NCBI RefSeq assembly: GCF_002246015.1
Contig: NZ_NOLJ01000004.1
Coordinates: 393,010-457,009 of the forward strand
Direction: 5' to 3'
DNA from: Nostoc sp. 'Peltigera membranacea cyanobiont' 210A
GTDB taxonomy: Bacteria > Cyanobacteriota > Cyanobacteriia > Cyanobacteriales > Nostocaceae
DNA: 64,000 nucleotides
Shown: positions 55,563-64,000 of the stretch, piece by piece
How positions within the stretch are numbered: the first letter of the stretch is position 1
Layout: each line of letters opens with the position of its first letter
Translations under genes and position numbers: made by a program
The notes under the pieces: model-generated
Told to the model about the DNA's origin: nothing
Seen by the model: only the letters and a program-made list of their open reading frames with translations
The model's database searches: none

Positions 55563-55790
55563 TCAGGAATCAGGACTTTTATAGAGAAGAAACCACCACA
55601 ACTCTAGTCCAATTAAGGCTAAACCTGCGATCGCAACACCAACTTTCAAGCCCAAAGGTTGCTCAATGCGTTGAAATTGACTGCTTTGCTCTGATGAATG
55701 GGCTGGCATTTCTGCTAATGCTACGCCTGATGTACCAGTGAGCAGCACTAAAGCTGTAAGGCTTCCCCAAAGCGTTTTTTGACTGAACAT
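55563..55790 (-). CDS. Small membrane protein next to the copper ATPase
   Basis: 75 residues. Signal peptide-like N terminus (cleavage near GVALAEM), a short His/Ser/Gln-rich periplasmic stretch (MPAHSSEQSSQFQR) and one C-terminal membrane helix (VGVAIAGLALIGLELWWFLL). Lies 19 nt downstream of the ATPase gene, so probably the last gene of the copper operon. A role in periplasmic copper handling is inference from position and the Met/His stretch. Confidence 0.7.
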   Translation of the reverse strand: MFSQKTLWGSLTALVLLTGTSGVALAEMPAHSSEQSSQFQRIEQPLGLKVGVAIAGLALIGLELWWFLLYKSPDS

Positions 55791-55809
55791 TTCCTAATTT
55801 ATCCTGAAA

Positions 55810-58157
55810 TTATGAGATAGTTTTTGGTTGAAAGTTACGCAATCTCAGGGCATTGCTAACAACAGAAAGTGAAGAAAGAGCCATCGCTGCTCCGGCAATA
55901 ATTGGATTGAGCAACCAACCAAAGATGGGGAACAAAATTCCCGCCGCAATGGGAATACCAATGACATTGTAAATAAAGGCAAAGAAGAGATTTTGCTTGA
56001 TATTGTTGATGGTGGCGCGGCTAAGTTGAATTGCTGTAACAATTCCTTGCAAATCTCCAGAAATTAAGGTGATATCGCTAGCTGCGATCGCTACATCTGT
56101 TCCCGTACCAATAGCAATTCCGACATCAGCCTGTGCTAGCGCTGGCGCATCATTTATCCCATCACCTACCATTGCAACAATTGAGTGTTGAGTTTTGAGT
56201 GAAAATTTACGAGAATTCTCTCCCCTTACTCCTCTGCTCCTCTGCTCCTCTGCTCCTCTGCCCCTCTGCCCCTCTGCTCCCCTTGCAAAGATAGGATAAT
56301 CGCCGCCTTCTGATCTGGACGCACTTCGGCAAAGATTTGCTGGATGCCAACTTGTCTTGCGATCGCATCAGCAGTTTTACGATTATCTCCGGTAAGCATT
56401 ACTACTTCTAAACCTAACTTTTGTAAGGCTTTCACCACTGCTGCTGACGAAGGTTTTAGGGCATCGGCAATACCCATAATTCCTTGTAGTTCGCCATCTA
56501 CAGCAATCAAAATGACTGTTTTACCAGCCGCTTCCCAGGTATCTTTATATTGCTGGAGACTCATGGTGTTAATCCCAAGTTCTGTTAACCAGCGTTGTGT
56601 ACCAATTTGCACAAGCTGATTTGAAACAATTGCTTGGACACCACTACCTGCGATCGCCTGAAAGTTCTTTGCCTCTGTTAAACTCACTTCTTGAGACTGG
56701 GCGTATTTCACCACCGCTTCAGCTAAAGGATGCTCAGAATTGCGTTCTACCGTTGCTGCTAATTGCAAAAGCTGGATTTCATTACCATTAGCTGTGCCGT
56801 TGACAGTTACAAAGTCTGTAACCGTAGGTTTACCCTGAGTTAAAGTGCCAGTTTTATCTAAAACGATGGTTTGAATTTTGTGCGCTAGTTCTAAGCTATC
56901 AGCGCCTTTAATCAAGATGCCATTTTCCGCACCTTTGCCCGTCCCCACCATTACAGAAGTGGGAGTAGCTAAACCCAAAGCACAAGGACAAGCGATAATC
57001 AGTACACCTACCGTTGTCATTGTGGCTAGGGTCAGGTTGCCAGTGAAGCTAAACCATATTACGAAAGTGGCGATCGCAACGCCAATCACAGCTGGTACAA
57101 ACCATCCTGTGACTCGATCTGCCAAGCGCTGAATTGGTGCTTTAGAACCTTGGGCTTGTTGCACTAGTTTGACAATTTGAGCCAAAAATGTATCATTTCC
57201 GACTCGTGTCACCCGAAACTGAAATGCACCCGCACCGTTAATCGTCGCCCCAATTACCTCATCTCCTGACTGCTTTTTGACTGGCAAACTTTCACCAGTC
57301 ACCATCGCTTCATCTACTGTCGAAGCGCCTGCAATCACTTCGCCATCTACCGGAATCTTTTCACCAGGACGCACTAAAATCACATCGTTGATTCTGACTT
57401 CGGCGATGGGAACATCAATTTCTCTACCATCACGGATAACTCTGGCATCTCTAGCTTGCAATCCGATGAGTTTGCGGATGGCTTCAGAAGTTTGTCCCCT
57501 AGCGCGATTTTCTAACAACCGCCCCAGCAAAATTAAGGTAATCACAATGGCGGCAACTTCATAATAAATATGAGGTATCAAGCCTTGAGCAATAAAAAAT
57601 TTTGGGAAAATGGTGACAAATAAAGAATATAGATACGCTGCACTTGTACCCAAAGCAATCAGCGTGTCCATCGTCGCCGTATGGCGCTTGAGGGATTTCC
57701 AACCATTCCGGTAAAAAGATCCACCACACCAGAACACGACAGGTGTTGTCAGCACTAACTGCATCCAAGAATTTTGCAGGAAGCTTGGAATTAAGGGTAA
57801 GTTCAGCCCAGTCATCATGGGCAACGACCCCAAAAGTAGGAAAATGCTGATTACACCTCCCACCAATACCTTGAGAGATAGTTGGCGTTGTAATGCTTGC
57901 CTGCTCGCTTTCTCTGCATCATCTTCTTCAGAGAGCAATTCTTCCTGGAGTGAGTCAGAAGAGTATCCCGCAGATGCGATCGCACTTTGAATTTTCTCTA
58001 AACTTGCTAGAGAGCGATCGTATTTGATGGTAGCTTGCTCTGCTCCAAAATTAACGTTGCAGTCAATTACCCCAGAAACAGAGCGAATTGCCTTTTCGAT
58101 GTTGTTGGCGCAAGCGGCACAACTCATGCCTCGAAGTTTGAGTGTGAGAGTATCCAT
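55810..58157 (-). pseudogene. copA: Copper-exporting P1B-type ATPase CopA, split by frameshift
   Basis: Main frame 58157 to 56226 (643 codons): HMA domain with [19 protein letters not shown], the membrane CPC in [35 protein letters not shown], then [13 protein letters not shown] and a run into an octamer repeat that ends in a stop. The rest, from [20 protein letters not shown] to the last two helices, is in another frame (55810-56172 and upstream of it). The break lies in the surface loop just before the GDGxND hinge of the P domain. Removing one octamer, or adding two, restores a continuous ~770-residue protein without stops. Either decayed, switched off by repeat slippage, or a sequencing error. 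Everything else is intact. Confidence 0.88.
56229..56276 (-). repeat. Intragenic octamer tract (CAGAGGAG/CAGAGGGG), frameshifting
   Basis: Six units of 8 nt on the plus strand: CTCCTCTG at 56229, 56237, 56245 and 56253, and CCCCTCTG at 56261 and 56269. With 8 nt per unit, gain or loss of one shifts the copA frame. It encodes the low-complexity end [17 protein letters not shown] in the present frame. Confidence 0.95.
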
Positions 58158-58158
58158 G

Positions 58159-58284
58159 TTGGGGATTGGGGATTAGGGATTAGGGATTGGGGATTGGGGA
58201 TTAGGGATTGGGGATTGGGGATTGGCAATTGGTCATTCTCCCAATACCCAGTCCCCAGTCCCCAGTACCCAGTCCCCAATCCCC
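58159..58284. repeat. Inverted heptamer tracts between copZ and copA
   Basis: GGGGATT/AGGGATT units from 58160 to 58226 and CCCAGTC/CCCCAGT units from 58240 to 58284 face each other and can form a hairpin. The tract fills the whole gap between the copZ stop and the copA start. Confidence 0.92.
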
Positions 58285-58479
58285 TTAAGCAACTGGATAA
58301 CCCGCAGCAGCCAACGCTTCCTTAATAGCTGTTTCTGATGCTTGAGTTTCAACACTGACAAGCTTGGTTGTTGGATCGGCCTGAACGCTAGCATTGGCAT
58401 CGACTGCTTGAAGTGTTTTGGTAATGGTGCTTGCACAAGCAGAACAAGCCATGTTGGGAACTGTGAGTTGGAGAGTCAT
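58285..58479 (-). CDS. copZ: Copper chaperone (HMA domain, CopZ/Atx1-like)
   Basis: 64 residues from ATG 58479. A longer frame extends upstream to 58584 but would cover the promoter region. One heavy-metal-associated domain with MACSACA (CxxC) near the N terminus and the usual beta-alpha-beta-beta-alpha-beta length. Carries Cu(I) to the CopA ATPase encoded directly downstream, and in cyanobacteria onward to thylakoid cuproproteins. Confidence 0.93.
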   Translation of the reverse strand: MTLQLTVPNMACSACASTITKTLQAVDANASVQADPTTKLVSVETQASETAIKEALAAAGYPVA

Positions 58480-58582
58480 AGATTTACGGGATAAAATGAA
58501 CAACTTAGCCAGATCGAGCTGGATGACTGAGACGTATCCTTCACACATCAGAAATAACTGGAAAGAGAGTCGCCTTGAATTC

Positions 58583-58615
58583 ATCCTAGACTCTCTAGCC
58601 GGCCGGAGAGTCTAG
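58583..58615 (-). promoter_or_regulatory. MerR-type promoter/operator of copZ-copA
   Basis: The dyad CTAGACTCTC (58586-58595) and GAGAGTCTAG (58606-58615) has 10-bp perfect arms around a GCCGGC-containing centre. On the minus strand a -35-like TAGACT (58609-58614) and a -10-like TAGGAT (58583-58588) are separated by exactly 20 bp, with the dyad between them. This is the signature of MerR-family activated promoters. It lies about 105 nt upstream of copZ. Confidence 0.75.
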
Positions 58616-58819
58616 AGATTTTTAAAAGTTTTTCGCTAAACTTCAAATTTCTTTACAACTTTGGTTTGACTGAGTAACCATTGCCCATCAAAAATACAAC
58701 GTACTACAAAATACTTGTCATCCAAAGTTTCTTAGTTATATGAGCTAAAAGTAGCAATATGGCAACGGCTGATAGCAAATTCGTCAGTTTTATCGCTGGT
58801 TGCTTCCCTTTTATACCCT
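58616..58819. other. Intergenic region upstream of the copper promoter
   Basis: No gene or repeat recognised apart from the element that starts at 58820. Confidence 0.4.
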
Positions 58820-58953
58820 AATACGGTTCAGTTAAGGCTAAAAACTAAAATTGGCGTAGGTTGGGTTAAGGAACGAAACCCAACATTATCAAGGCTTTGT
58901 TAGGTTTCGCTGTTGCTCAACCCAACCTACTATTCTTCTTACTGAACCGTATT
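58820..58953. mobile_element. MITE-like element with AATACGGTTCAGT ends
   Basis: Perfect 13-nt terminal inverted repeats AATACGGTTCAGT at 58820-58832 and 58941-58953. The interior carries a long GTAGGTTGGGTT...AACCCAACCTAC hairpin (58857-58932). Related by its ends to the elements at 4442-4528 and 49893-50022. No coding sequence. Confidence 0.75.
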
Positions 58954-59005
58954 GTTCTATACCCCTGGTTGATAAATTGTTGCTATCAGTGAGTGATATC
59001 AGCAG

Positions 59006-59109
59006 CTAGTACCGCAAGGCGGAATTAAAAATTAAAAATTAAAAATGAATAGAGCCTAAGCGTCTCATTGATTTGGAATGTGTGCTTTATTTACGCCGTG
59101 TTGTAATAG
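59006..59109. mobile_element. 104-nt MITE-like element, CTAGT... ends (copy 2)
   Basis: Same length and order as 49592-49695: CTAGTACCGCAAGGCGGAA at the left, then the ATTAAAAATTAAAAA core, CATTGATTTGGAATG, and CGCCGTGTTGTAATAG at the right, with scattered substitutions. Confidence 0.7.
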
Positions 59110-59283
59110 TTACTTAAAGACGAATAAATACTTATGGAAGATGTCGGAATTATTGACGGGAATGTTAAAGAATGCGGATGAATAAAATTTCTAATTTTTG
59201 AATTGACTCAATCGCTTTCTGATGGTCTTTGTGCTTGTCCTGTTTCTAAAAGGATGAAGTTAGTTGTTGACAGTTGAAAAATC

Positions 59284-60600
59284 TCACTGGAGTTGTTTGA
59301 ATTTATTATTTGCCGATAGCAATAACTCTTGAGCTTTTAAATAAACAGTTGTACCTTTTTCTACCTTTTCTAATTGGTTAATAATGCTGTGTAACTGACT
59401 AATTACACGATTTCGATCCAAATTTTTGGGGTCAGTGGGAATTGAAGCCATTAAGCTTTCTATTTCTTGTTGTACTGTTGCCAAAGCCTGTACAGAATCT
59501 ACCTCAGCTTGTCGTCTTACTTTGACTTGACCCAAATTAGTCTCATAAGTTGCTAATAACTTTTGTGCTTCTGCATAGCCTACCAAATCTTCAGAAGAAA
59601 TCTGTTTTAACCGATTAATCGCTTCTGACCATAAATTTTCTATTTGTTCCCATTGGGTGACTGTGTGTGGTGGATTTTGACCAGCTTTAGCAGCTTGCCA
59701 AGAAAATTGCTGCGCTGCGGTAATTAAAGCACTGACGCGTTCATTTCCCGCTGCTAATCCCACAACTTCTTTAAAATCACGCTTGTAGGCATCTAGTTGA
59801 TTTTGAGCAGTTCTTCCGGCTAAGGTTTGTCCGGGAATTTCTTCTAACTTATCCAGTGCTGAACGCCAAGCTGCGATCGCCGACTTTTTATCGGTTACTG
59901 TTGTAGCAATTTGATACTGCTGTTTTGCGTTCAATAATGCTTGACTATTATCAGTGAGCAAGGTTTGAGCGTTTTTTTCCTGAAAAACCTTGGCTTCTAG
60001 TTGTCCTACTTGACGACGCGCTGCATTCAGACCGTAAACGCTAAACCGCCAGTCGTACCACCAATATTTGTATTCCGGCCAATCGTTAACTAACCCAATT
60101 GGCAAGTTATCCAAATGTGTTTTTGTATGTTGCAGTTGCTGTTCACCCAACGCCAAATCTGCCGCACTAGTGGGTTTTTCAATCAAGTATTCAGCTTGCT
60201 CAATTGATGCCAACGCCTTCCCATAGTGCTGTTCCATGCTTATGTAACTGGGTAGCAATAATAAAGGCGCATTTTGCACCACAGTCCGGCGAATTATTGG
60301 GTAAGGCAGATTCGCCAGCCAAACCACACCTGCGGGAATACCGATAAGTATTGCTATCCATATCAACTTAGTACCTATACCTCGGTTGGCTTTGCTAGGT
60401 CTTTTTTGATGGGATATACTGCTAACCTGCCCCTGCGCTGCTATTTCCTGTTCTAATTCAGCTAGAGTTTTTGGTTGTGATGGTTTTGCTGGTTGCTTCA
60501 GTCCTATAGGTTGTTGGCTGATTACAGATGGATTTATCCCAGAAACATTTTGAGAGTTATTACGGGAAAATTTTTTAGTAATTTTGTGTAAAAAGGTCAT
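59284..60600 (-). CDS. Membrane-anchored helical protein, function unknown
   Basis: 438 residues. A basic Pro/Gln-rich cytoplasmic N terminus (~1-70), one membrane helix (KLIWIAILIGIPAGVVWLAN, about residues 77-96), then a long helical Gln/Ala-rich domain with repeated WxxAI/LDKLEEI-type helices (AAWRSALDKLEEIPGQT, LWSEAINRLKQISSED), reminiscent of TPR-like arrays. Likely faces the periplasm or lumen. Such proteins are common in filamentous cyanobacteria without assigned function. Stands alone. Confidence 0.65.
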   Translation of the reverse strand: MTFLHKITKKFSRNNSQNVSGINPSVISQQPIGLKQPAKPSQPKTLAELEQEIAAQGQVSSISHQKRPSKANRGIGTKLIWIAILIGIPAGVVWLANLPYPIIRRTVVQNAPLLLLPSYISMEQHYGKALASIEQAEYLIEKPTSAADLALGEQQLQHTKTHLDNLPIGLVNDWPEYKYWWYDWRFSVYGLNAARRQVGQLEAKVFQEKNAQTLLTDNSQALLNAKQQYQIATTVTDKKSAIAAWRSALDKLEEIPGQTLAGRTAQNQLDAYKRDFKEVVGLAAGNERVSALITAAQQFSWQAAKAGQNPPHTVTQWEQIENLWSEAINRLKQISSEDLVGYAEAQKLLATYETNLGQVKVRRQAEVDSVQALATVQQEIESLMASIPTDPKNLDRNRVISQLHSIINQLEKVEKGTTVYLKAQELLLSANNKFKQLQ

Positions 60601-60825
60601 ATATAGATTCAGTGCTTAGTTTAGTATTCCCCAACTAAGCTCGAAATAAAGACAAGACGTGGTTTTTTACAAAAGCTCCAAGGGTGCGATCGCTATTTTA
60701 TAGTATTTTTGTACTATAGAATAGGGGTATCCACAGGTCATATTGATGTGCAGGTTAAGGCAGAAATGGTAGACGTTGTGGCGCGATTGAGTCCGGTGTT
60801 TACGTTTAAGGCGTAGCTGCCAAAT

Positions 60826-60851
60826 AAAAAGCCCCTGGTCAACGCCAGGGG
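60826..60851 (-). terminator. Rho-independent terminator on the minus strand
   Basis: CCCCTGG (60832-60838) pairs with CCAGGGG (60845-60851). Read on the minus strand the stem is followed by GCTTTTTATTTGG, a good T-run. It could end the transcript of the small gene at 61099-61404, 250 nt upstream, or a non-coding RNA in between. Confidence 0.75.
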
Positions 60852-60979
60852 TATCCATCTTTATTCCCTCATTTAGAATGGCATCTGTGAAGCTATAGTA
60901 AATCCGTATTAATGCGATAAACGCATATTACTGATGATTATTTTGCAATTAGCTAGATAGGAAGTTACTCAGTGGCATG

Positions 60980-61085
60980 GATGAGAGCGATGTCTACGAT
61001 GGTCACTGAGCGGCTGGTGAGCGGAGTCGAACCATGCCGTTCGCGCAGCGTCTCGTAGAGAAGTGCGGGCTGCGCCTACGCTTTT
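60980..61085. repeat. Dispersed GTCTACGATGG / CGTCTCGTAGAG repeats
   Basis: Contains GCGATGTCTACGATGG, GAGCGGAGTCGAACCATGC and GCAGCGTCTCGTAGAGAAG, words of repeat families seen at 24900-25010 and 44780-44880. No tRNA can be folded here despite the tRNA-like GAGTCGAACC. Confidence 0.5.
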
Positions 61086-61098
61086 TTGCAATCTCCAT

Positions 61099-61404
61099 TC
61101 AAAACATGGGATTGTGTTCATTATCCCAACACTTGCGATCGCTCCAATTTCTGCCAGTATGTTCGCATTCAGATGCATTATCTATCCAAGGAATCGATGT
61201 AGAGTGGTACGAGTTTCCAATGGAAGCAAATAAGCTAGCACTGAATAAGGGTAATAATAAGGATAAAATTATTAATGTACAAATCGGTAGAGTGATTAAA
61301 TATCCAGTAAGCAGTAGAATGTTGCTATGAGTCAAAATAAATGTACCTATTTTCTTGTTTTTTTGACGAGTTTTTAAGCTAGTTCTTGAATTCGATAAAT
61401 GCAT
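61099..61404 (-). CDS. Small exported or membrane protein with Cys/Trp-rich end
   Basis: 101 residues. A basic N terminus (~25 residues), a long hydrophobic segment (LLLTGYLITLPICTLIILSL and following, about 30-60), then a hydrophilic end IDNASECEHTGRNWSDRKCW...NPMF. The CEHTGRxWxDxKCWDxEHxPMF-like ending looks conserved in cyanobacterial small proteins, from memory. The overlapping plus-strand frame at 61034-61330 is repeat-derived and rejected. Function unknown. Confidence 0.45.
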   Translation of the reverse strand: MHLSNSRTSLKTRQKNKKIGTFILTHSNILLLTGYLITLPICTLIILSLLLPLFSASLFASIGNSYHSTSIPWIDNASECEHTGRNWSDRKCWDNEHNPMF

Positions 61405-61908
61405 AATGCAACCCTATTAATACCAGTTTATATAACAATCAAATTTAATTTTTAAAAGCCAAGCTAACTAAGAGCAAGCCCGATTTGGTTTAGCTCTCAG
61501 TCTATTTAGCAAAAATCAAATATGAGTCTTATATAAGTATGGATTTTTACGTAAGAACATTATTCAGGCTATACACTCTGATGTCAAAGGTATAAGTAAT
61601 GACTTATTAGAAATTTTAATCTTTGGGCGCAAAAAAATATTTTACATGAAAATATCTTGAAGTTTTGGCACTCGCTTTTGTGTAAATACTGACAAATTTC
61701 ACTCACAGCCTTCTTTCGCAGATACAGCAAAAATACTGATATATTGCTGGATATTTATATATAGCAGTTTTCAAGTTGGTGAGGTACATAAGCTAAGTCT
61801 ATTACCCAGACAGAAAGAGTGTTTTACTTATGAATTCTGCTGTATCTGTATCTGATACCAAAATTTGGTGTAATCCTGGCAGAATAGAAGTAGCACTAAT
61901 TCTTTTTT
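61405..61908. other. Intergenic region before the DUF1016 gene
   Basis: 504 nt, AT-rich, no gene or clear repeat seen. Around 61831 a short frame (MNSAVSVSDTKIWCNPGRIE) precedes the nuclease gene; it stays in frame for only 25 codons and ends before 61909. Confidence 0.4.
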
Positions 61909-63156
61909 ATGCCTAGAGACGATAAATCTGAAACTTCACAAAAGAGTGCATCTGCGATCGTTGGTTATGAAGATTTTTTAACTGAACTAAAAACACGAAT
62001 TTCTAGCGCTCAGTTACGGGCCGCAGTTGCAGTCAATAAAGAATTACTATTACTCTACTGGCAAATTGGGCGAGATATTCTGAATCGCCAACAGCAGCAG
62101 GGTTGGGGCGCAAAAGTTATCAATCGTCTGGCGGCTGACTTGCAGAAAGCTTTTCCAGAAATGAAAGGCTTTTCGCTTCGCAACCTCAAGTATATGCGGG
62201 CATTTGCCGAAGCTTATCCAGATGAGCAATTAGTGCAGCAAGCTGCTGCACTAATTCCTTGGTTTCATAACTGCGTCCTTTTGGATAAAGTCAAGGATAG
62301 TAGTGAACGAGAATGGTACATACAGCAAACTATTCAGCATGGATGGAGTCGGAATATTTTAGTTCACCAGATAGAAAGCAAGTTGTATCACCGTCAGGGT
62401 AAAGCAACCACCAACTTTAACCACACTTTACCTCAAGCACAATCAGAATTAGCACAGCAATTGTTAAAAGACCCCTACACTTTTGATTTTCTCAATTTAG
62501 GGGAAGATTTTCTGGAACGTGATTTGGAACGTGCTTTAATCAATCACATCCGCGATTTTTTACTAGAGTTAGGGGTTGGTTTTGGTTATTTAGGTAGTCA
62601 ATACCATCTTGAAGTTGGTGGTGAAGACTTTTATATTGATTTGTTATTTTACCACGCACGTTTACACTGCTATATAGTGATTGACCTAAAAATTGAAGAG
62701 TTCAAACCAGAGTATTCCGGTAAGATGAATTTCTATGTTAGTGCGGTGGATGATTTATTGAGGCAACCAGACGATCAGCCTACAATTGGAATGATTTTGT
62801 GCAAAAGCAAAAATAAGGTAATTGCTGAATATTCTCTCCGCGATATGCATAAGCCGATTGGTGTTTCCGTGTATCAGCTAAAAAATACTTTACCGGAAGC
62901 GTTGCAAGGAAATTTGCCAACGATTGAGCAGTTAGAAGCTGAGTTGGAAACAGTGTCAATTATTGAGAAAATTAATGGACTAAGTGGTTCAGAAGGAAAA
63001 ATGGAAGTAACCCATTATCCATTAGATGAAGCATATAAAAGGCTTAGACTACAGACAAAAAGAATTGAGTTCACACCAGAAGAAATAGGAAACGAAGTTG
63101 CAAAGATTCGGAGCGAAATAAATGCTAATACAACTAAAGATTCTGATTTAATTTAG
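61909..63156 (+). CDS. PDDEXK nuclease-domain protein (DUF1016/YhcG family)
   Basis: 415 residues. The N half is the DUF1016 N-terminal domain (LTELKTRISSAQLRAAVAVN, LLLYWQIGRDILNRQQQQGWG, KGFSLRNLKYMRAFAEAYP). The C half is the PDDEXK-like domain: EVGGEDFYIDLLFYHARL, then YIVIDLKIEEFKPEYSGKMNF, with Asp and Glu-x-Lys-type catalytic residues. Homologues are often found with restriction or mobile elements and may act in DNA repair, recombination or defence. The last ~60 residues (YPLDEAYKRLRLQTKRIEFT) are an extra tail absent from many relatives. No restriction genes adjacent. Confidence 0.9.
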   Translation: MPRDDKSETSQKSASAIVGYEDFLTELKTRISSAQLRAAVAVNKELLLLYWQIGRDILNRQQQQGWGAKVINRLAADLQKAFPEMKGFSLRNLKYMRAFAEAYPDEQLVQQAAALIPWFHNCVLLDKVKDSSEREWYIQQTIQHGWSRNILVHQIESKLYHRQGKATTNFNHTLPQAQSELAQQLLKDPYTFDFLNLGEDFLERDLERALINHIRDFLLELGVGFGYLGSQYHLEVGGEDFYIDLLFYHARLHCYIVIDLKIEEFKPEYSGKMNFYVSAVDDLLRQPDDQPTIGMILCKSKNKVIAEYSLRDMHKPIGVSVYQLKNTLPEALQGNLPTIEQLEAELETVSIIEKINGLSGSEGKMEVTHYPLDEAYKRLRLQTKRIEFTPEEIGNEVAKIRSEINANTTKDSDLI

Positions 63157-63269
63157 AGTGTATTCCGATGCAGAGAAAAATATCTTCAATCTGCTGTCAG
63201 CGCGAGACGCAAAGAAGCAGAGAGTATTTGATAACTTCTCTGTATCCCTGCGTCTTCCATAAACAACTA

Positions 63270-63602
63270 CTACCAAATTCGATTTCCATTCTCATCAAGT
63301 CGTGCCTGCCGAATTACGTCAGAGATTTCTTCAGCATCTTTAACGTGATGGAGTGCCTTTTTTTCGCCGTTGGGTTCATCCACAACGAAGTAAGTCGGGA
63401 CTGTGATTGTGTCGCCTGTAATATCTGGTACATGATCAACAGCTGCCTGTTTAGCCTTCTCTTCAACTGATTGAGGCTTATCAGAAATTCTATCTCCCGG
63501 ATTCGCGGTTAGGTTTCTTTCGTTCACATCTGGCTTTTCACGAGAATCCCGATCTTCGCTTACTGGTTGATTAATTTGATTTTCTTGATTTTTATCACTC
63601 AT
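63270..63602 (-). CDS. Small hydrophilic protein, function unknown
   Basis: 110 residues from ATG 63602; the frame is open further upstream to 63725 but the MSDKNQENQINQP start is more plausible. Very acidic and Asn/Asp/Gln-rich N half, likely disordered. The C half has a short conserved-looking core (TITVPTYFVVDEPNGEKKAL, EEISDVIRQARLDENGNRIW). Could be a stress-related disordered protein, but no family is recognised. Convergent with the nuclease gene. Confidence 0.6.
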   Translation of the reverse strand: MSDKNQENQINQPVSEDRDSREKPDVNERNLTANPGDRISDKPQSVEEKAKQAAVDHVPDITGDTITVPTYFVVDEPNGEKKALHHVKDAEEISDVIRQARLDENGNRIW

Positions 63603-63929
63603 GGCGCTTTCAGTTATTAAAATATGGAACTCGACTAACAACAGCTTAAAAAATCCAAGGCATAAAGAGTTCTTTCTCTGGGGAGAGTTTGAGAATATAT
63701 TTTGAAGAGATTTTGTCAGGAACATATCTTAGGTTATAGCCTAGCTCTGAGGTTTATAAATAACCTCATACTCCAGAAATAAATAATAATTAAAAATTAC
63801 AGTTTAGGCAGAACTATTAAAAAAGCCAATTTTATGAAAACCAACCCACAGTAAACACAAATGTACATTAATCCTAATGCGATCGCACCGTAGTATATTA
63901 GTAGACCTTTGTAAGTAAATCGAATCATC
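63603..63929. other. Intergenic region at the right end
   Basis: AT-rich, one HIP1-like GCGATCGC site at 63879-63886, no gene seen. Contains divergent promoters. Confidence 0.45.
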
Positions 63930-64000
63930 ATGGAACATTCTTCTACTAATGGCAAAATTCCAGCGAGCATAAAAACGCGTCGGGATTTTTTAACCTATAT
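63930..64000 (+). CDS. Start of a probable Tat-exported protein (cut by window end)
   Basis: Only 23 codons are present: MEHSSTNGKIPASIKTRRDF, then LTY. The RRDFL twin-arginine motif at residues 17-21 suggests export of a folded, often cofactor-containing protein by the Tat system. Family cannot be told from this fragment. Confidence 0.5.
   Translation, partial: MEHSSTNGKIPASIKTRRDFLTY

Noticed and set aside
58480..58584. N-terminal extension of the copper chaperone
   Set aside because: It would translate the leader downstream of the MerR promoter, and the HMA domain starts at the internal Met (58479).
60980..61085. tRNA gene (GAGTCGAACC motif)
   Set aside because: No cloverleaf can be drawn; the motif is part of a dispersed repeat.

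Overview
The window is chromosomal DNA of a filamentous, heterocyst-forming cyanobacterium, most likely Nostoc or a close Nostocales relative. The evidence is a full-length HetR, photosystem I PsaK, the PipX/PipY nitrogen-signalling pair, the cyanobacterial alkane cluster (ADO and AAR), very frequent GCGATCGC (HIP1) octamers, and many short tandem repeats with 7- or 8-nt units of the type dispersed in Nostoc genomes.

Layout. 1-4420: the end of an RND efflux pump, its membrane-fusion partner and a zinc alcohol dehydrogenase. 4554-5832: a PiT phosphate permease split by a frameshift in a heptamer tract. 6668-8920: a DMT/EamA transporter fused to a long coiled-coil and proline-rich N terminus. 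8921-10867: a long non-coding region ending at hetR (10868-11767). It contains a compact three-way-junction RNA candidate and an NtcA-type box. 12657-17354: a 1565-residue secreted RTX adhesin-like protein made of three sets of tandem repeats. 17523-21490: a secreted Cys-repeat protein, rpsD (behind a probable IS200/IS605 end remnant), moaA and an unknown gene. 21546-28660: five minus-strand genes in which two large two-partner-secretion exoproteins alternate with small proteins carrying a Cys-rich C-terminal tail. 28868-34746: an ABC sugar permease, then ado-aar-accA-SDR-folE. 34797-39005: trpF, psaK, a structured intergenic region, a vanadium haloperoxidase and a site-2 protease. 39344-48682: der, an EcfT-type permease, pipX-pipY, sepF, proC and a Ski2-like helicase. 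48926-58479: a metal-related region with a His-rich P1B ATPase, a Rieske oxygenase, a MerR regulator, and a copper ATPase (split by a frameshift in an octamer tract) with its chaperone behind a MerR-type promoter. 59284-64000: unknown genes, a DUF1016/PDDEXK nuclease and the first codons of a Tat-exported protein.

Most interesting points: (1) two transporters, PiT and CopA, are each broken exactly inside a short tandem repeat of 7 or 8 nt, and in both cases loss of one unit restores the frame. This suggests repeat-slippage switching or parallel decay. (2) The small proteins interleaved with the exoproteins share a leader-like N half and a Cys-rich tail. One of them is a chimera of an exoprotein signal region and that tail. 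(3) A three-way-junction RNA candidate lies in the hetR leader, and a rod-like folded element lies between psaK and the haloperoxidase gene. (4) Two families of small non-coding elements with terminal inverted repeats are present in several copies.

All functional calls rest on reading the sequence and on family knowledge. No database search was run.
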